Origin: Pectobacterium carotovorum
GTDB taxonomy: Bacteria > Pseudomonadota > Gammaproteobacteria > Enterobacterales > Enterobacteriaceae
Direction: 5' to 3'
DNA: 64,000 nucleotides
Assembly: GCF_033898505.1 (NCBI RefSeq)
Contig: NZ_JAXAFK010000001.1
Span: 744,001-808,000 of the forward strand
Below the pieces are notes generated by a model. It did not search any database, was not told the DNA's origin, and was given only the letters and a program-made list of their open reading frames with translations. Of the stretch, positions 1 to 7,401 are shown piece by piece. The position numbers and the translations under genes were made by a program. Within the stretch, counting starts at the first letter, position 1. Each line of letters starts with the position of its first letter.

Positions 1-1
1 G

Positions 2-325
2 CGTTATGGTTATTTCCACGTCTTCAACAACTACGTCAATAAATTCAACCTGGCCTTTACGGTCGCGCAGAATGCCAATGTTATCTCTGAACGCAACGTA
101 TTCGGTACCGGTGCGGAAAAGAAAGGGATGGTTGACGATAAAGGCAATGGTTCAACCTTTACGGATAATGGCAGTTCACCGGCTGCCGTGGCGAGTAAAT
201 CGCCTGCGGCTAAATGGACGGCGTCATCTAACTATTCATACAGTCTGATGACCACGTCAGCGGCGAAATCCTGGGTGGTTTCTAATTCGGGTGCACAAAA
301 TAGTGCGTTGAAATTCCCGTCATAA
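2..325 (+). CDS. Pectate/pectin lyase (polysaccharide lyase family 1), C-terminal part
   Basis: Only the last 107 codons lie in the window and the start is cut off at the left edge. The reading frame from base 2 gives a segment beginning RYGYFHVFNNYV, which resembles the conserved beta-helix strand of PL1 pectate and pectin lyases where an invariant arginine precedes a G-x-x-H-V-x-N-N-Y pattern. The rest is rich in Asn, Ser and Thr, as in the C-terminal coil of secreted PL1 enzymes. Such enzymes cleave pectin by beta-elimination outside the cell. Whether it is a pectate or a pectin lyase cannot be told from this fragment. A strong hairpin follows the stop codon. Confidence 0.75.
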   Translation, partial: RYGYFHVFNNYVNKFNLAFTVAQNANVISERNVFGTGAEKKGMVDDKGNGSTFTDNGSSPAAVASKSPAAKWTASSNYSYSLMTTSAAKSWVVSNSGAQNSALKFPS

Positions 326-405
326 TCACGGTGCGTTTATTTATTTGCGTGTCTGTATAGGCTGTATTGTGAATTGATACTCATTAAATAGTGAGTATAT
401 AACAC

Positions 406-443
406 TATGCCACTCGGCGTGAATGTATTCGCCGAGTGGCATA
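406..443. terminator. Perfect 14-bp inverted repeat between convergent genes
   Basis: Arms at 406-419 and 430-443 are perfectly complementary with a 10-nt loop and are followed by an AT-rich tail. The site lies between the convergent lyase and racemase genes, so it probably works as a bidirectional terminator. A smaller inverted repeat (377-383 with 392-398) sits just before it. Confidence 0.8.
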
Positions 444-489
444 ATTATATTGTATTAAATAGTGTAATGTTGAAAAACGTAAAATTGAA

Positions 490-1206
490 TCAGGCGGCGA
501 TATCGTTTCTCGGACTGTGAGTAAAATACCACTCGACCGTTTTCTTAATTAACTCTTCCGTCGCATCGACATAATGCTGTGGTGACGTTCTGACTTCCTG
601 CTCCAGAATCAAGGGAAGCTCGGTACAACCCAGAATAATTTTCTCAACGCCAGCCTGCAACAGACGATCTTTAACAGGTGACAGCATGCTATAGGCGCCG
701 GCGATATCACCGGATTTATACGCGTAGATGCTTTCCATTACCTGGTGTTGGTCTGCATCATCCGGCGTATAGCACTCAATATTATCGGTAATCAGGTTAT
801 CCTGATAAATTCTCGCTTTGACCGTCGCTGTCGTCGCTAACAGGCCGACGCGTGTGGTGTTGGCATTCTTAATCGCCTGGCAGGTCACATCAATAATGCT
901 GATCATTTCCGCACGGCACTGCTGTTTTAATTCATTAAACCAATAGTGCGCGGTATTACACGGGATAATGATGCATTCAGCGCCTGCATTTTCGAGAATT
1001 TTCATATATTGCAGCATTTTTTCCAGCGGTGAGGCGCTGTGTTGGAGAATGCATTGTGTTCTGTCAGGGATATCAGGAATAGACACCGCAATCATGGGGA
1101 TATGGTCTTGATCCCGATACGCTGGCGTGTTTTTGATCAGTTTTTGCATCGCATCGACGGTAGCACCCGGCCCCATACCGCCAAGAATTCCCACGAGACT
1201 GTTCAT
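490..1206 (-). CDS. Aspartate/glutamate racemase family protein
   Basis: The 238-residue product begins MNSLVGILGGMGPGAT, the glycine-rich opening typical of cofactor-independent aspartate racemases. The two catalytic cysteines sit where expected: Cys83 in PCNTAH and Cys194 in GCTELPLI. The length is normal for the family. These enzymes interconvert L- and D-aspartate (or glutamate) by a two-base mechanism in the cytoplasm. The gene is divergent from a HypT-like LysR regulator with about 240 bp between them, so that regulator may control it. The exact substrate (Asp, Glu or another amino acid) cannot be read from the sequence. Confidence 0.88.
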   Translation of the reverse strand: MNSLVGILGGMGPGATVDAMQKLIKNTPAYRDQDHIPMIAVSIPDIPDRTQCILQHSASPLEKMLQYMKILENAGAECIIIPCNTAHYWFNELKQQCRAEMISIIDVTCQAIKNANTTRVGLLATTATVKARIYQDNLITDNIECYTPDDADQHQVMESIYAYKSGDIAGAYSMLSPVKDRLLQAGVEKIILGCTELPLILEQEVRTSPQHYVDATEELIKKTVEWYFTHSPRNDIAA

Positions 1207-1445
1207 GCTGTTAACCCTGTAGCATTATGAAATTAAAAGGATAATCGCACACTGGCGGGCAATGTGAATTGCTAAATTCCCATTTGCTATGTGTGATTTG
1301 CATAACTATTGGCATCCCTATGCTTTTATTGGTTTTAACGGTGTATAGTGGGAAGTATCTTTATTGGCGATGTAGGTCGTTGGCAGATATAGAACGTTGG
1401 CATAGGGAACGAAAATATGACGCTGCGCGTTTTGAGTGAGGGGTG

Positions 1446-2345
1446 ATGCTGAACAATATCGAAACCAAGTGGCTCTATGATTTTATCGTGCTGGAAGAGC
1501 ACCGGAGTTTTACGCTGGCGGCCGAGAAGCGAAATATCTCTCAATCCTCATTTAGCCGGCGTATTCAGGCATTGGAAGCGGCAGTTGGGTTTGACATTTT
1601 TGACCGTAGCGCGCTGCCGCTGCAGCTCACCGAACAGGGCCGCGTGTTCCACGCCTATATCCGTAATACGCTGGACGATTTGGAATACCAGCTCAACAAG
1701 CTGCACGGCGGGGATAACTACAAAAACAAGATCACCATTGCGGCGGCGCATTCGCTGTCGGTCTTCATCATGCCGGAGCTGTTAAAAGACGTGCCGGATC
1801 CGCAGGAAAAAATCTTCTATGTAGAGTCGATCGATGTCGATGAAGCGGTGCTGAATCTCAAAGAAGGGCGCAGCGACTTCATTTTCTCATTCTACAATGA
1901 GGATCTGATGGGGGAGCCCTTTATGCACGAGAAGATACTGGAATCCCGGCTTTATCCGGTCTGCGCGTGTGATAGCGCAGGGAAGCCACTGTTTGATGTA
2001 AGCGCCTCATCGGTGCCGTTACTCAACTATACCGAGGCGAGCTACATGGGGCGTCAGGTCAGCCGTTACTTATCCAGCGTTGAGAGTGATAAGTTTACGG
2101 TCAACTTCGTCTCTTCGATGAGCGACTTGCTCAAACGCATGACGAAGAAAGGTTATGGTATTGCCTGGCTGCCGGACTATTCCATTCAGGAAGAGCTGAA
2201 AAACAAAGAGCTGACGATCCTGAGCATGGAAAATGCGGTGATCCGCATGGGGGTTTATCTGTATCGCCTTGATGCACGGCTGAATGTGGCTTCTGAGAAA
2301 TTCTGGCGCTACATGAAAGGGCTGTCATCATCATCTGGACTATAA
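1446..2345 (+). CDS. LysR-type regulator, HypT (YjiE/QseD)-like
   Basis: The 299-residue protein has an N-terminal winged helix-turn-helix (about residues 5-65) with the motif NIETKWLYDF near the start, and a C-terminal type-2 periplasmic-binding-like effector domain. From memory it follows E. coli HypT along its length, including IDVDEAV, FSFYNEDL, LLNY and GIAWLPDY. HypT is a hypochlorite-responsive regulator using methionine oxidation, but conservation of that response here is not shown. The ATG at 1446 is chosen over a GTG at 1443 because the GAGGGG ribosome site would touch the GTG. The divergent racemase is a possible target. Confidence 0.8.
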   Translation: MLNNIETKWLYDFIVLEEHRSFTLAAEKRNISQSSFSRRIQALEAAVGFDIFDRSALPLQLTEQGRVFHAYIRNTLDDLEYQLNKLHGGDNYKNKITIAAAHSLSVFIMPELLKDVPDPQEKIFYVESIDVDEAVLNLKEGRSDFIFSFYNEDLMGEPFMHEKILESRLYPVCACDSAGKPLFDVSASSVPLLNYTEASYMGRQVSRYLSSVESDKFTVNFVSSMSDLLKRMTKKGYGIAWLPDYSIQEELKNKELTILSMENAVIRMGVYLYRLDARLNVASEKFWRYMKGLSSSSGL

Positions 2346-2385
2346 ACGTCGTCACAGCGTTGGCAGTGCAACGAGAGATAAAAAA

Positions 2386-2407
2386 ATAGCGGCCCGCAGG
2401 CCGCTAT
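2386..2407. terminator. Bidirectional hairpin terminator
   Basis: Arms 2386-2394 and 2399-2407 are perfectly complementary (GC-rich, 4-nt loop), preceded by a run of A. It lies between the convergent LysR gene and symporter gene, giving a U-tract for the minus-strand symporter transcript. Confidence 0.85.
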
Positions 2408-2431
2408 GATCACATATTCACTTACCCAGCA

Positions 2432-3739
2432 TTAGCTATTTTGCGTGGCCTGCTGAGGTTCCTGATAGGCGACGATTTCGTCGGTAGCCTCTTCCTCATC
2501 ATCATCGTGGATGTCTTTTTCCAGACTGGCCACAACGGCAGTAGAGATACTGTTACCGATGACGTTAGTTGCAGTACGGCCCATATCCAGGAACTGGTCG
2601 ATACCGATAATCAGCAGGATACCGGCTTCCGGCAGGCTGAACATTGGCAGCGTTGCAGCAACCACCACGATAGAAGCACGCGCTACACCGGCCATCCCTT
2701 TACTGGTGATCATCAGCGTCAGCAGAATCAGGATTTGCTGGGTAATGCTCAGATCGATGTTGTAAGCCTGTGCGATAAACAGAATCGCAAAGGACTGGTA
2801 CATCATGGAACCGTCAAGGTTGAACGAATAACCGAGTGGCAGCACAAAGCTGGTGACTTTTTTCGGCACGCCGAATTTGGTCAGCGCTTCCATGGTTTTC
2901 GGGTAAGCAGACTCACTGCTCGCCGTGGCGAAAGCCAGCATGGTCGGTTCACGAATCAGCTTCGCCAGTGTAACGATGGCTTTGCCCAGGAACAGGTAGC
3001 CAACCAGGAACAGAACGCCCCACAGTACGGCCAGGCCGAGGTAGAACTCACCGATCAGTTTACCGAAGTCGTAAAGCAGGCCCAGGCCTTGCGTGGTAAT
3101 CGCGGAAGCGATTGCGGCAAAGACAGCAATAGGAGCCAGCGCCATCACGTAGTCGGTCACACGGAACATCACTTTGGTCAGTTCTTCGATCATGGAAATG
3201 ATCGTGGTCGCGTGCTTGTTTTTGCCTTTGACATAAGCCAGAGCAGAACCGAAGAACAGTGAGAACACCAGAATTTGCAGAATTTCATTGTTCGCCATCG
3301 CTTCTACGATACTTTTCGGGAAGATATGGCTGATGAAGCTCTTAAGCGTAAATCCGTCCGTGTTCAGACCCGTAGCAACCTGTTGTACAGGAATCGGCAG
3401 ATTCATGCCTGCGCCGGGCTGGAACAGGTTAGCGAAGACCATACCGATGAGCAGAGAGATGAACGATGCGCTGACAAACCAGATCATCGCTTTCATACCG
3501 ATACGACCAACGGCAGAAGAATTTCCTCCCATGCTTGCCAGACCGGAAACCAGCGTAGCGAAGACCAGTGGCGCGATGATCATTTTAATCAGGCGCAGGA
3601 AGATATCGGTAACCATGTTGAAATAGGATGCAACTTCTTTTGCTCGACCGCCATCAAGATATTGATGGCAGGCCCAGCCGATTAATATCCCCAGGACGAT
3701 AGCCAAGACTATCTGTACAAGTAACTTCTGCCTTTGCAT
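2432..3739 (-). CDS. Dicarboxylate/amino acid:cation symporter (DAACS family)
   Basis: The 435-residue membrane protein has the DAACS/GltP-DctA hallmarks: FLRLIKMIIAPLVFATLV near the N-terminus, the serine-rich reentrant loop ATASSES, the motif GYSFNLDG, and a C-terminal DRxxDMGRTATNV-like segment (DQFLDMGRTATN). It should import C4-dicarboxylates or acidic amino acids with protons or sodium. The start is placed at the internal ATG (3739), preceded by a GAGG-type ribosome site; the open frame extends upstream without one. The tail is strongly acidic (HDDDEEEATDE). A CRP-like site lies upstream. It differs from GltP at 24 kb in this window, so it is a paralogue rather than a copy. Confidence 0.87.
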   Translation of the reverse strand: MQRQKLLVQIVLAIVLGILIGWACHQYLDGGRAKEVASYFNMVTDIFLRLIKMIIAPLVFATLVSGLASMGGNSSAVGRIGMKAMIWFVSASFISLLIGMVFANLFQPGAGMNLPIPVQQVATGLNTDGFTLKSFISHIFPKSIVEAMANNEILQILVFSLFFGSALAYVKGKNKHATTIISMIEELTKVMFRVTDYVMALAPIAVFAAIASAITTQGLGLLYDFGKLIGEFYLGLAVLWGVLFLVGYLFLGKAIVTLAKLIREPTMLAFATASSESAYPKTMEALTKFGVPKKVTSFVLPLGYSFNLDGSMMYQSFAILFIAQAYNIDLSITQQILILLTLMITSKGMAGVARASIVVVAATLPMFSLPEAGILLIIGIDQFLDMGRTATNVIGNSISTAVVASLEKDIHDDDEEEATDEIVAYQEPQQATQNS

Positions 3740-4399
3740 ATAAACCTCATGTTGATGAATTGATTCAGACAACACAATATTATTGCCGCGTGATGGCTGA
3801 TGCTTTCCCTGAATACACCAAGCCCTCACCCGAATCTGTTATTGGGGTGTTGTGTCTGCCCGCCGATATTACAACGATTCTTGCTTTTTACATTTTTTTT
3901 CTGCGGATTGTTATGTAATTGTGATCTTTGTCATGCGAAAAATGCATATCCATGTCGCGTGTAATGATAAATGGGGATGTGACACACCGATCGTGTAAAA
4001 CAAACACTTTCCGTTAATTCATTAATAAACAATGGCTTGTATTGGTTTTTTTGCCGGCGGAGTGGGAGCGTAATGTGTTGAATTAGTGTTGCTAATGATC
4101 TGTGGCTATATATCAATAAAACATATGGTGAATTACTTAAAGATTAAGTAAAAATAAAAGAACAATTAACGAAAAGTTTATATACATGCCATTTTATAAA
4201 GAAATTAATTTTTTAATTATTAAAATCGTGACTTTTTCTTTGTGATTTAATCTTCATTTTTGTGTTGCTGATTTAAAGTTCAATTATTGCTCTATGTGTT
4301 TCTGTTTGTAACTATCTGCGCGTTTAGTGTGTTTAAAATGGTGTTTTCTATTTTTTAAACATATGTTACTGATGATTTGAGACCTCGTTGTTGGTTATT
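3740..4399. other. AT-rich intergenic region
   Basis: About 660 bp lie between the symporter start and the GntR gene stop. The stretch from about 4120 to 4370 is very AT-rich, with runs of A and T. Apart from a CRP-like site I see no gene here. It may act as a large promoter region for the symporter or bind H-NS; the latter is inference from base composition only. Confidence 0.5.
3920..3935. promoter_or_regulatory. Candidate CRP site
   Basis: TGTGA-N6-TCATG matches 8 of the 10 conserved bases of the CRP consensus TGTGA-N6-TCACA. It is about 180 bp upstream of the symporter start. CRP control of the related dctA is known in E. coli; here it is a prediction. Confidence 0.45.
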
Positions 4400-5293
4400 T
4401 CAGCGAAAAAGCTCGATGCTGACTTTATCGTGGCAGGCTTTTTCCAGATGTTTTTTCATCCGCTCTGCCGCCGTTTCGCGTTCTCCCCGCTGTAAACAAT
4501 CAAGAATGTCCAGATGCTCTGTAATCTGTTCCAGCCGTTTGGGATTGAAGGTTGGGCTGCTTTGCCGATATTCCACCAGACGCCGTAATTGATTGACTCG
4601 TTGCAGACTATGGTGGGCGAAACGGTTGCCGCTACAGGCGAGTAGCGTCTCATGAAAATGCGTATTGGCATCGAACATTTCATGGGGAGTGAGCGTCAGG
4701 TAACCACCATTAAGAATGTCTTCCTGCTGCTTACGGCAGGCGTCCAGCGTGTGCTGATCGATATGAAACTGCGGCGACAGCAGGCTGATCGGCTCGACCA
4801 GCAGACGGAAGGTAAAACTTTCCTCATAGGCGGCGACGGAATCGATAATCGGCGTGGTTCGCCAACCCTGGCCGGTGCGAAACTCCAGCCAGCCTTCCTG
4901 CTGAATACGCGTCAGAACGTTACGCAGCACGGAACGGGACACCTGACATTCCCGCATCAGATCCACTTCTGAAAACTGCTCCGGCAACCGGCGTGCGAGA
5001 CGCATATCGACAATCTTCTGGTAGAGCGGGTCTTCGCTGCTGGTGGCTAACTCGGCGACCAGATGACCCAATTCATGGGCCGGACGGTCAAGATAAAACC
5101 CACGATTACGGTGGTAATGCAGCATGCCTTTTTCCGTCAGATACAGCAGTGCGGCCTTGACCGGCGTGCGTGAGGCATTCAGCACCTGCGCCAGCGACGA
5201 TTCGATCAGATGTGCGCCGGGGGGCAGTTGCTCGCGGCGAATATAGGCGACAATCTGCCTGACAATCCTTGTCTGTAGGGGAGTTAAAGCCAT
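4400..5293 (-). CDS. GntR-family regulator (FadR/FCD type)
   Basis: The 297-residue protein starts with an N-terminal winged helix (LTPLQTRIVRQIVAYIRREQ, LAQVLNASRTPVKAAL), then a second helix-turn-helix-like stretch (QFSEVDLMRECQVSRSVLRNVL) and a helical FCD-type ligand domain with the DAxxxFHxxL pattern (DANTHFHETLL). FCD regulators usually sense small carboxylates. It lies 86 bp downstream of the CitMHS transporter on the same strand, so it is probably its local regulator, perhaps citrate-responsive. The doubled N-terminal DNA-binding look is unusual and could be a partial duplication. AGGAT precedes the ATG. Confidence 0.85.
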   Translation of the reverse strand: MALTPLQTRIVRQIVAYIRREQLPPGAHLIESSLAQVLNASRTPVKAALLYLTEKGMLHYHRNRGFYLDRPAHELGHLVAELATSSEDPLYQKIVDMRLARRLPEQFSEVDLMRECQVSRSVLRNVLTRIQQEGWLEFRTGQGWRTTPIIDSVAAYEESFTFRLLVEPISLLSPQFHIDQHTLDACRKQQEDILNGGYLTLTPHEMFDANTHFHETLLACSGNRFAHHSLQRVNQLRRLVEYRQSSPTFNPKRLEQITEHLDILDCLQRGERETAAERMKKHLEKACHDKVSIELFR

Positions 5294-5350
5294 CGCTATC
5301 CTGCTATGTCATTTAAGGGTGTTACGGGGGACGTTATGTTCTGGTCAGCA

Positions 5351-5371
5351 TGCTCCGGCTGGGCCGGAGCA
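5351..5371. other. Perfect 9-bp hairpin in the citMHS-gntR spacer
   Basis: Arms 5351-5359 and 5363-5371 are GC-rich and perfectly complementary with a 3-nt loop. No U-tract follows in the direction of transcription, so it may lower read-through or stabilise the upstream transcript rather than terminate fully. Confidence 0.55.
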
Positions 5372-5379
5372 ATCCTGAG

Positions 5380-6693
5380 TTACTGGTGATAGAACGGAAA
5401 CGCGCCGAAGACAATACCACCGACCAGCAGCGACAGGCTGACAAAAATCGCCCATTTGATGGCAAAGCGTTGATGATCGCCGATGTCCACTTTTGCCAGA
5501 CTGACCAGCAGGTAGAGTGACGGCACCAGCGGGCTGAGCAGGTGGAACGGCTGGCCGACAATCGACGCCCGGGCGATCTCCTCTGGGGTGATACCATAGT
5601 TGACCGCCGTCTGTGCGATAACCGGTAAGATTCCGAAATAGAATGCATCGTTGGACATCAAAAAAGTAAACGGCAGGCTAATGAGCGCGGTGAATACCGC
5701 AAGATACGGGCCGAAGCTCTCTGGTATCACCTGCAGTAGGCTTTTCGCCATAGCATCCACCATCCCCGTACCGGATAAGATCCCGGTAAAAATCCCGGCG
5801 GCGAAAATGAGCGATGTTACCGCCAACACGTTAGCCGCGTGTGAGCCGATTCGCGCTTTTTGCTCTTCCAGCTTGGGATAGTTGAGCATGACGGCGATGG
5901 CAAAGCCGACCATAAACAGCACCTGAATCGGCAGAATGCCGATCACCAGAAACACCAGAAGCAGGGTGGTCAGGACAAAGTTAGGCCAGAACATCTTAGG
6001 GCGGCGATTGGCATCGCTTTCTTCGTCACTACCGTTGCCCAGGTTGATCGAGGCATTCTGGAAGTCGCTGATATCAATGATCCCCAATCGTTTACGTTCC
6101 TGTAGCCCCAGAAACACGGCCACGCCGACCAGCGTTAGGCTGGCTAGAATAATTGCAGGGAGCATGGGGAGGAAAACGTCCAGCGCATCAACGCGCAATG
6201 CAGCGGCGGCGCGCGCCGTAGGGCCGCCCCAAGGGGAAAGATTCATCACGCCGCTGGCGATGTTCACCAGACAGGTCAATCCGAGCACGCTCATACCCAA
6301 CCGCTGATAGAGCGGCAGGAATGCGGCAATCGCGATCATGTAGGTTGTTGTGCTGTCGCCATCCAGCGCCACCATCAAGGTTAATACGGCGGTGCCGACC
6401 AACACTTTCAGCGGATCGCCCTTAACCAGACGGAGAATGAAACGCACCAGCGGATCGAACAGCCCCGCGTCGATCATGATGCCGAAGTAAAGAATAGAGA
6501 ACGTCAGCATAACGCCCGTTGGCGCCAGCGTTTTGATGCCGTCCAGCATCATTGCCCCCAGCCCCTGATAAAAACCTGCCGCCAGCGCAAACAGTGTAGG
6601 GACAAGAATCAGCGCGATAAGCGCAGACATTCGTTTGGTCATGATCAGGTACATAAAGCAGATGACCATAGAGAAACCGAGAATAGTGAGCAC
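5380..6693 (-). CDS. CitMHS-family citrate/divalent metal:H+ symporter
   Basis: The 437-residue protein has 11-12 predicted membrane segments and matches the CitMHS family, which takes up citrate complexed with Mg2+, Ca2+ or similar ions. Recognisable pieces are the N-terminal MLTILGFSMVICFMYLIMTKRMS, the GDSTTTYMIA motif and NLSPWGGPTARAAAAL. A charged loop (about residues 200-235) divides the two halves. The start codon is GTG, preceded by a clear AGGAG. Its partner is the GntR gene downstream. The substrate cation cannot be predicted from the sequence. Confidence 0.88.
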   Translation of the reverse strand: MLTILGFSMVICFMYLIMTKRMSALIALILVPTLFALAAGFYQGLGAMMLDGIKTLAPTGVMLTFSILYFGIMIDAGLFDPLVRFILRLVKGDPLKVLVGTAVLTLMVALDGDSTTTYMIAIAAFLPLYQRLGMSVLGLTCLVNIASGVMNLSPWGGPTARAAAALRVDALDVFLPMLPAIILASLTLVGVAVFLGLQERKRLGIIDISDFQNASINLGNGSDEESDANRRPKMFWPNFVLTTLLLVFLVIGILPIQVLFMVGFAIAVMLNYPKLEEQKARIGSHAANVLAVTSLIFAAGIFTGILSGTGMVDAMAKSLLQVIPESFGPYLAVFTALISLPFTFLMSNDAFYFGILPVIAQTAVNYGITPEEIARASIVGQPFHLLSPLVPSLYLLVSLAKVDIGDHQRFAIKWAIFVSLSLLVGGIVFGAFPFYHQ

Positions 6694-7342
6694 AGTGAAT
6701 CTCCTGTTTTTTATTATTTTCCGAGTAGCTTACTGCCTTTCTCTTCGGCAAATTTAGGGTGCCAAAAGCCGTGCGGTTTTTGCATAACCGCATATCGAAA
6801 GGGATAGGAACGGGTTATTTCCCAGTGTCAGAGACGTTCAGAGGAAATACGGATAAAAGGAGGGAATTAGCTTCCGGGGTCGATACGAATAATAAACGAC
6901 AGGTAATGATGGCGAGACAAGGTAACGGTAATCGGCAACATAATCGACCTCGATGCGAGCGGTAATAATATTCCTTTTATCCCCATCAGCTGATATCTAA
7001 CCGATTGTTTGGCATGACGTTAAGCGGCGAATTGCCACGGCTGGTAGGAGGCTCTTTTTGTTAAAAACAAATTAAATCATTGTAAAATGAAACGCAAATT
7101 GCGCTAAATTGGAATAAAAAACAATTGAACGGAGAGAGGGACTGCGATGACTAACATAATTTTAAAAGATAAACAGCGGTGTGAAAATTTAATGGCTGCG
7201 TAGAAATTTATTATCGATTAACGGAAATTCATCCGCGTTCATTAATAAATCTTTACAAGATGAGGTGAGGAATAAAAGTATTATCGGAAAGATTAGTTAA
7301 ACGTTGTCTAAACCAGCGTGTATTTTCTGGACGACATGTATT
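6694..7342. other. Intergenic region upstream of the citrate transporter
   Basis: About 650 bp separate the divergently facing end of fdhF and the citMHS start. It should contain the citMHS promoter. An 18-codon ATG frame at 7147-7203 has a GGAGAGAGGG-type ribosome site upstream but nothing else supports it as a gene. Confidence 0.4.
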
Positions 7343-7393
7343 CCTAAGCCGCCACGGCTTGTACTCAATGGCTTGGATTCGTGGCGGCTTAGG
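7343..7393. terminator. 14-bp perfect inverted repeat just downstream of fdhF
   Basis: Arms 7343-7356 and 7380-7393 are perfectly complementary; the 23-nt loop is unusually long and itself contains two copies of GGCTTG-like sequence. It begins 8 bp after the fdhF stop and probably ends that transcript. Confidence 0.6.
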
Positions 7394-7401
7394 CAAGAGG
7401 A

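Noticed and set aside
1309..1327. Sigma-54-like TGGCAT...ATGC in the racemase/HypT spacer
   Set aside because: The distance between GG and GC is nine bases rather than ten, which sigma-54 promoters do not tolerate.
2441..3262. 273-codon open frame opposite the DAACS symporter gene
   Set aside because: It is the antisense shadow of a well-supported transporter; the product is low in hydrophobic residues and rich in Gln, His and Arg without any recognisable motif.
7147..7203. 18-codon leader-like frame upstream of the citrate transporter
   Set aside because: It has a ribosome-site-like GGAGAGAGGG but points away from citMHS, and no hairpin or downstream gene on that strand supports an attenuation role.
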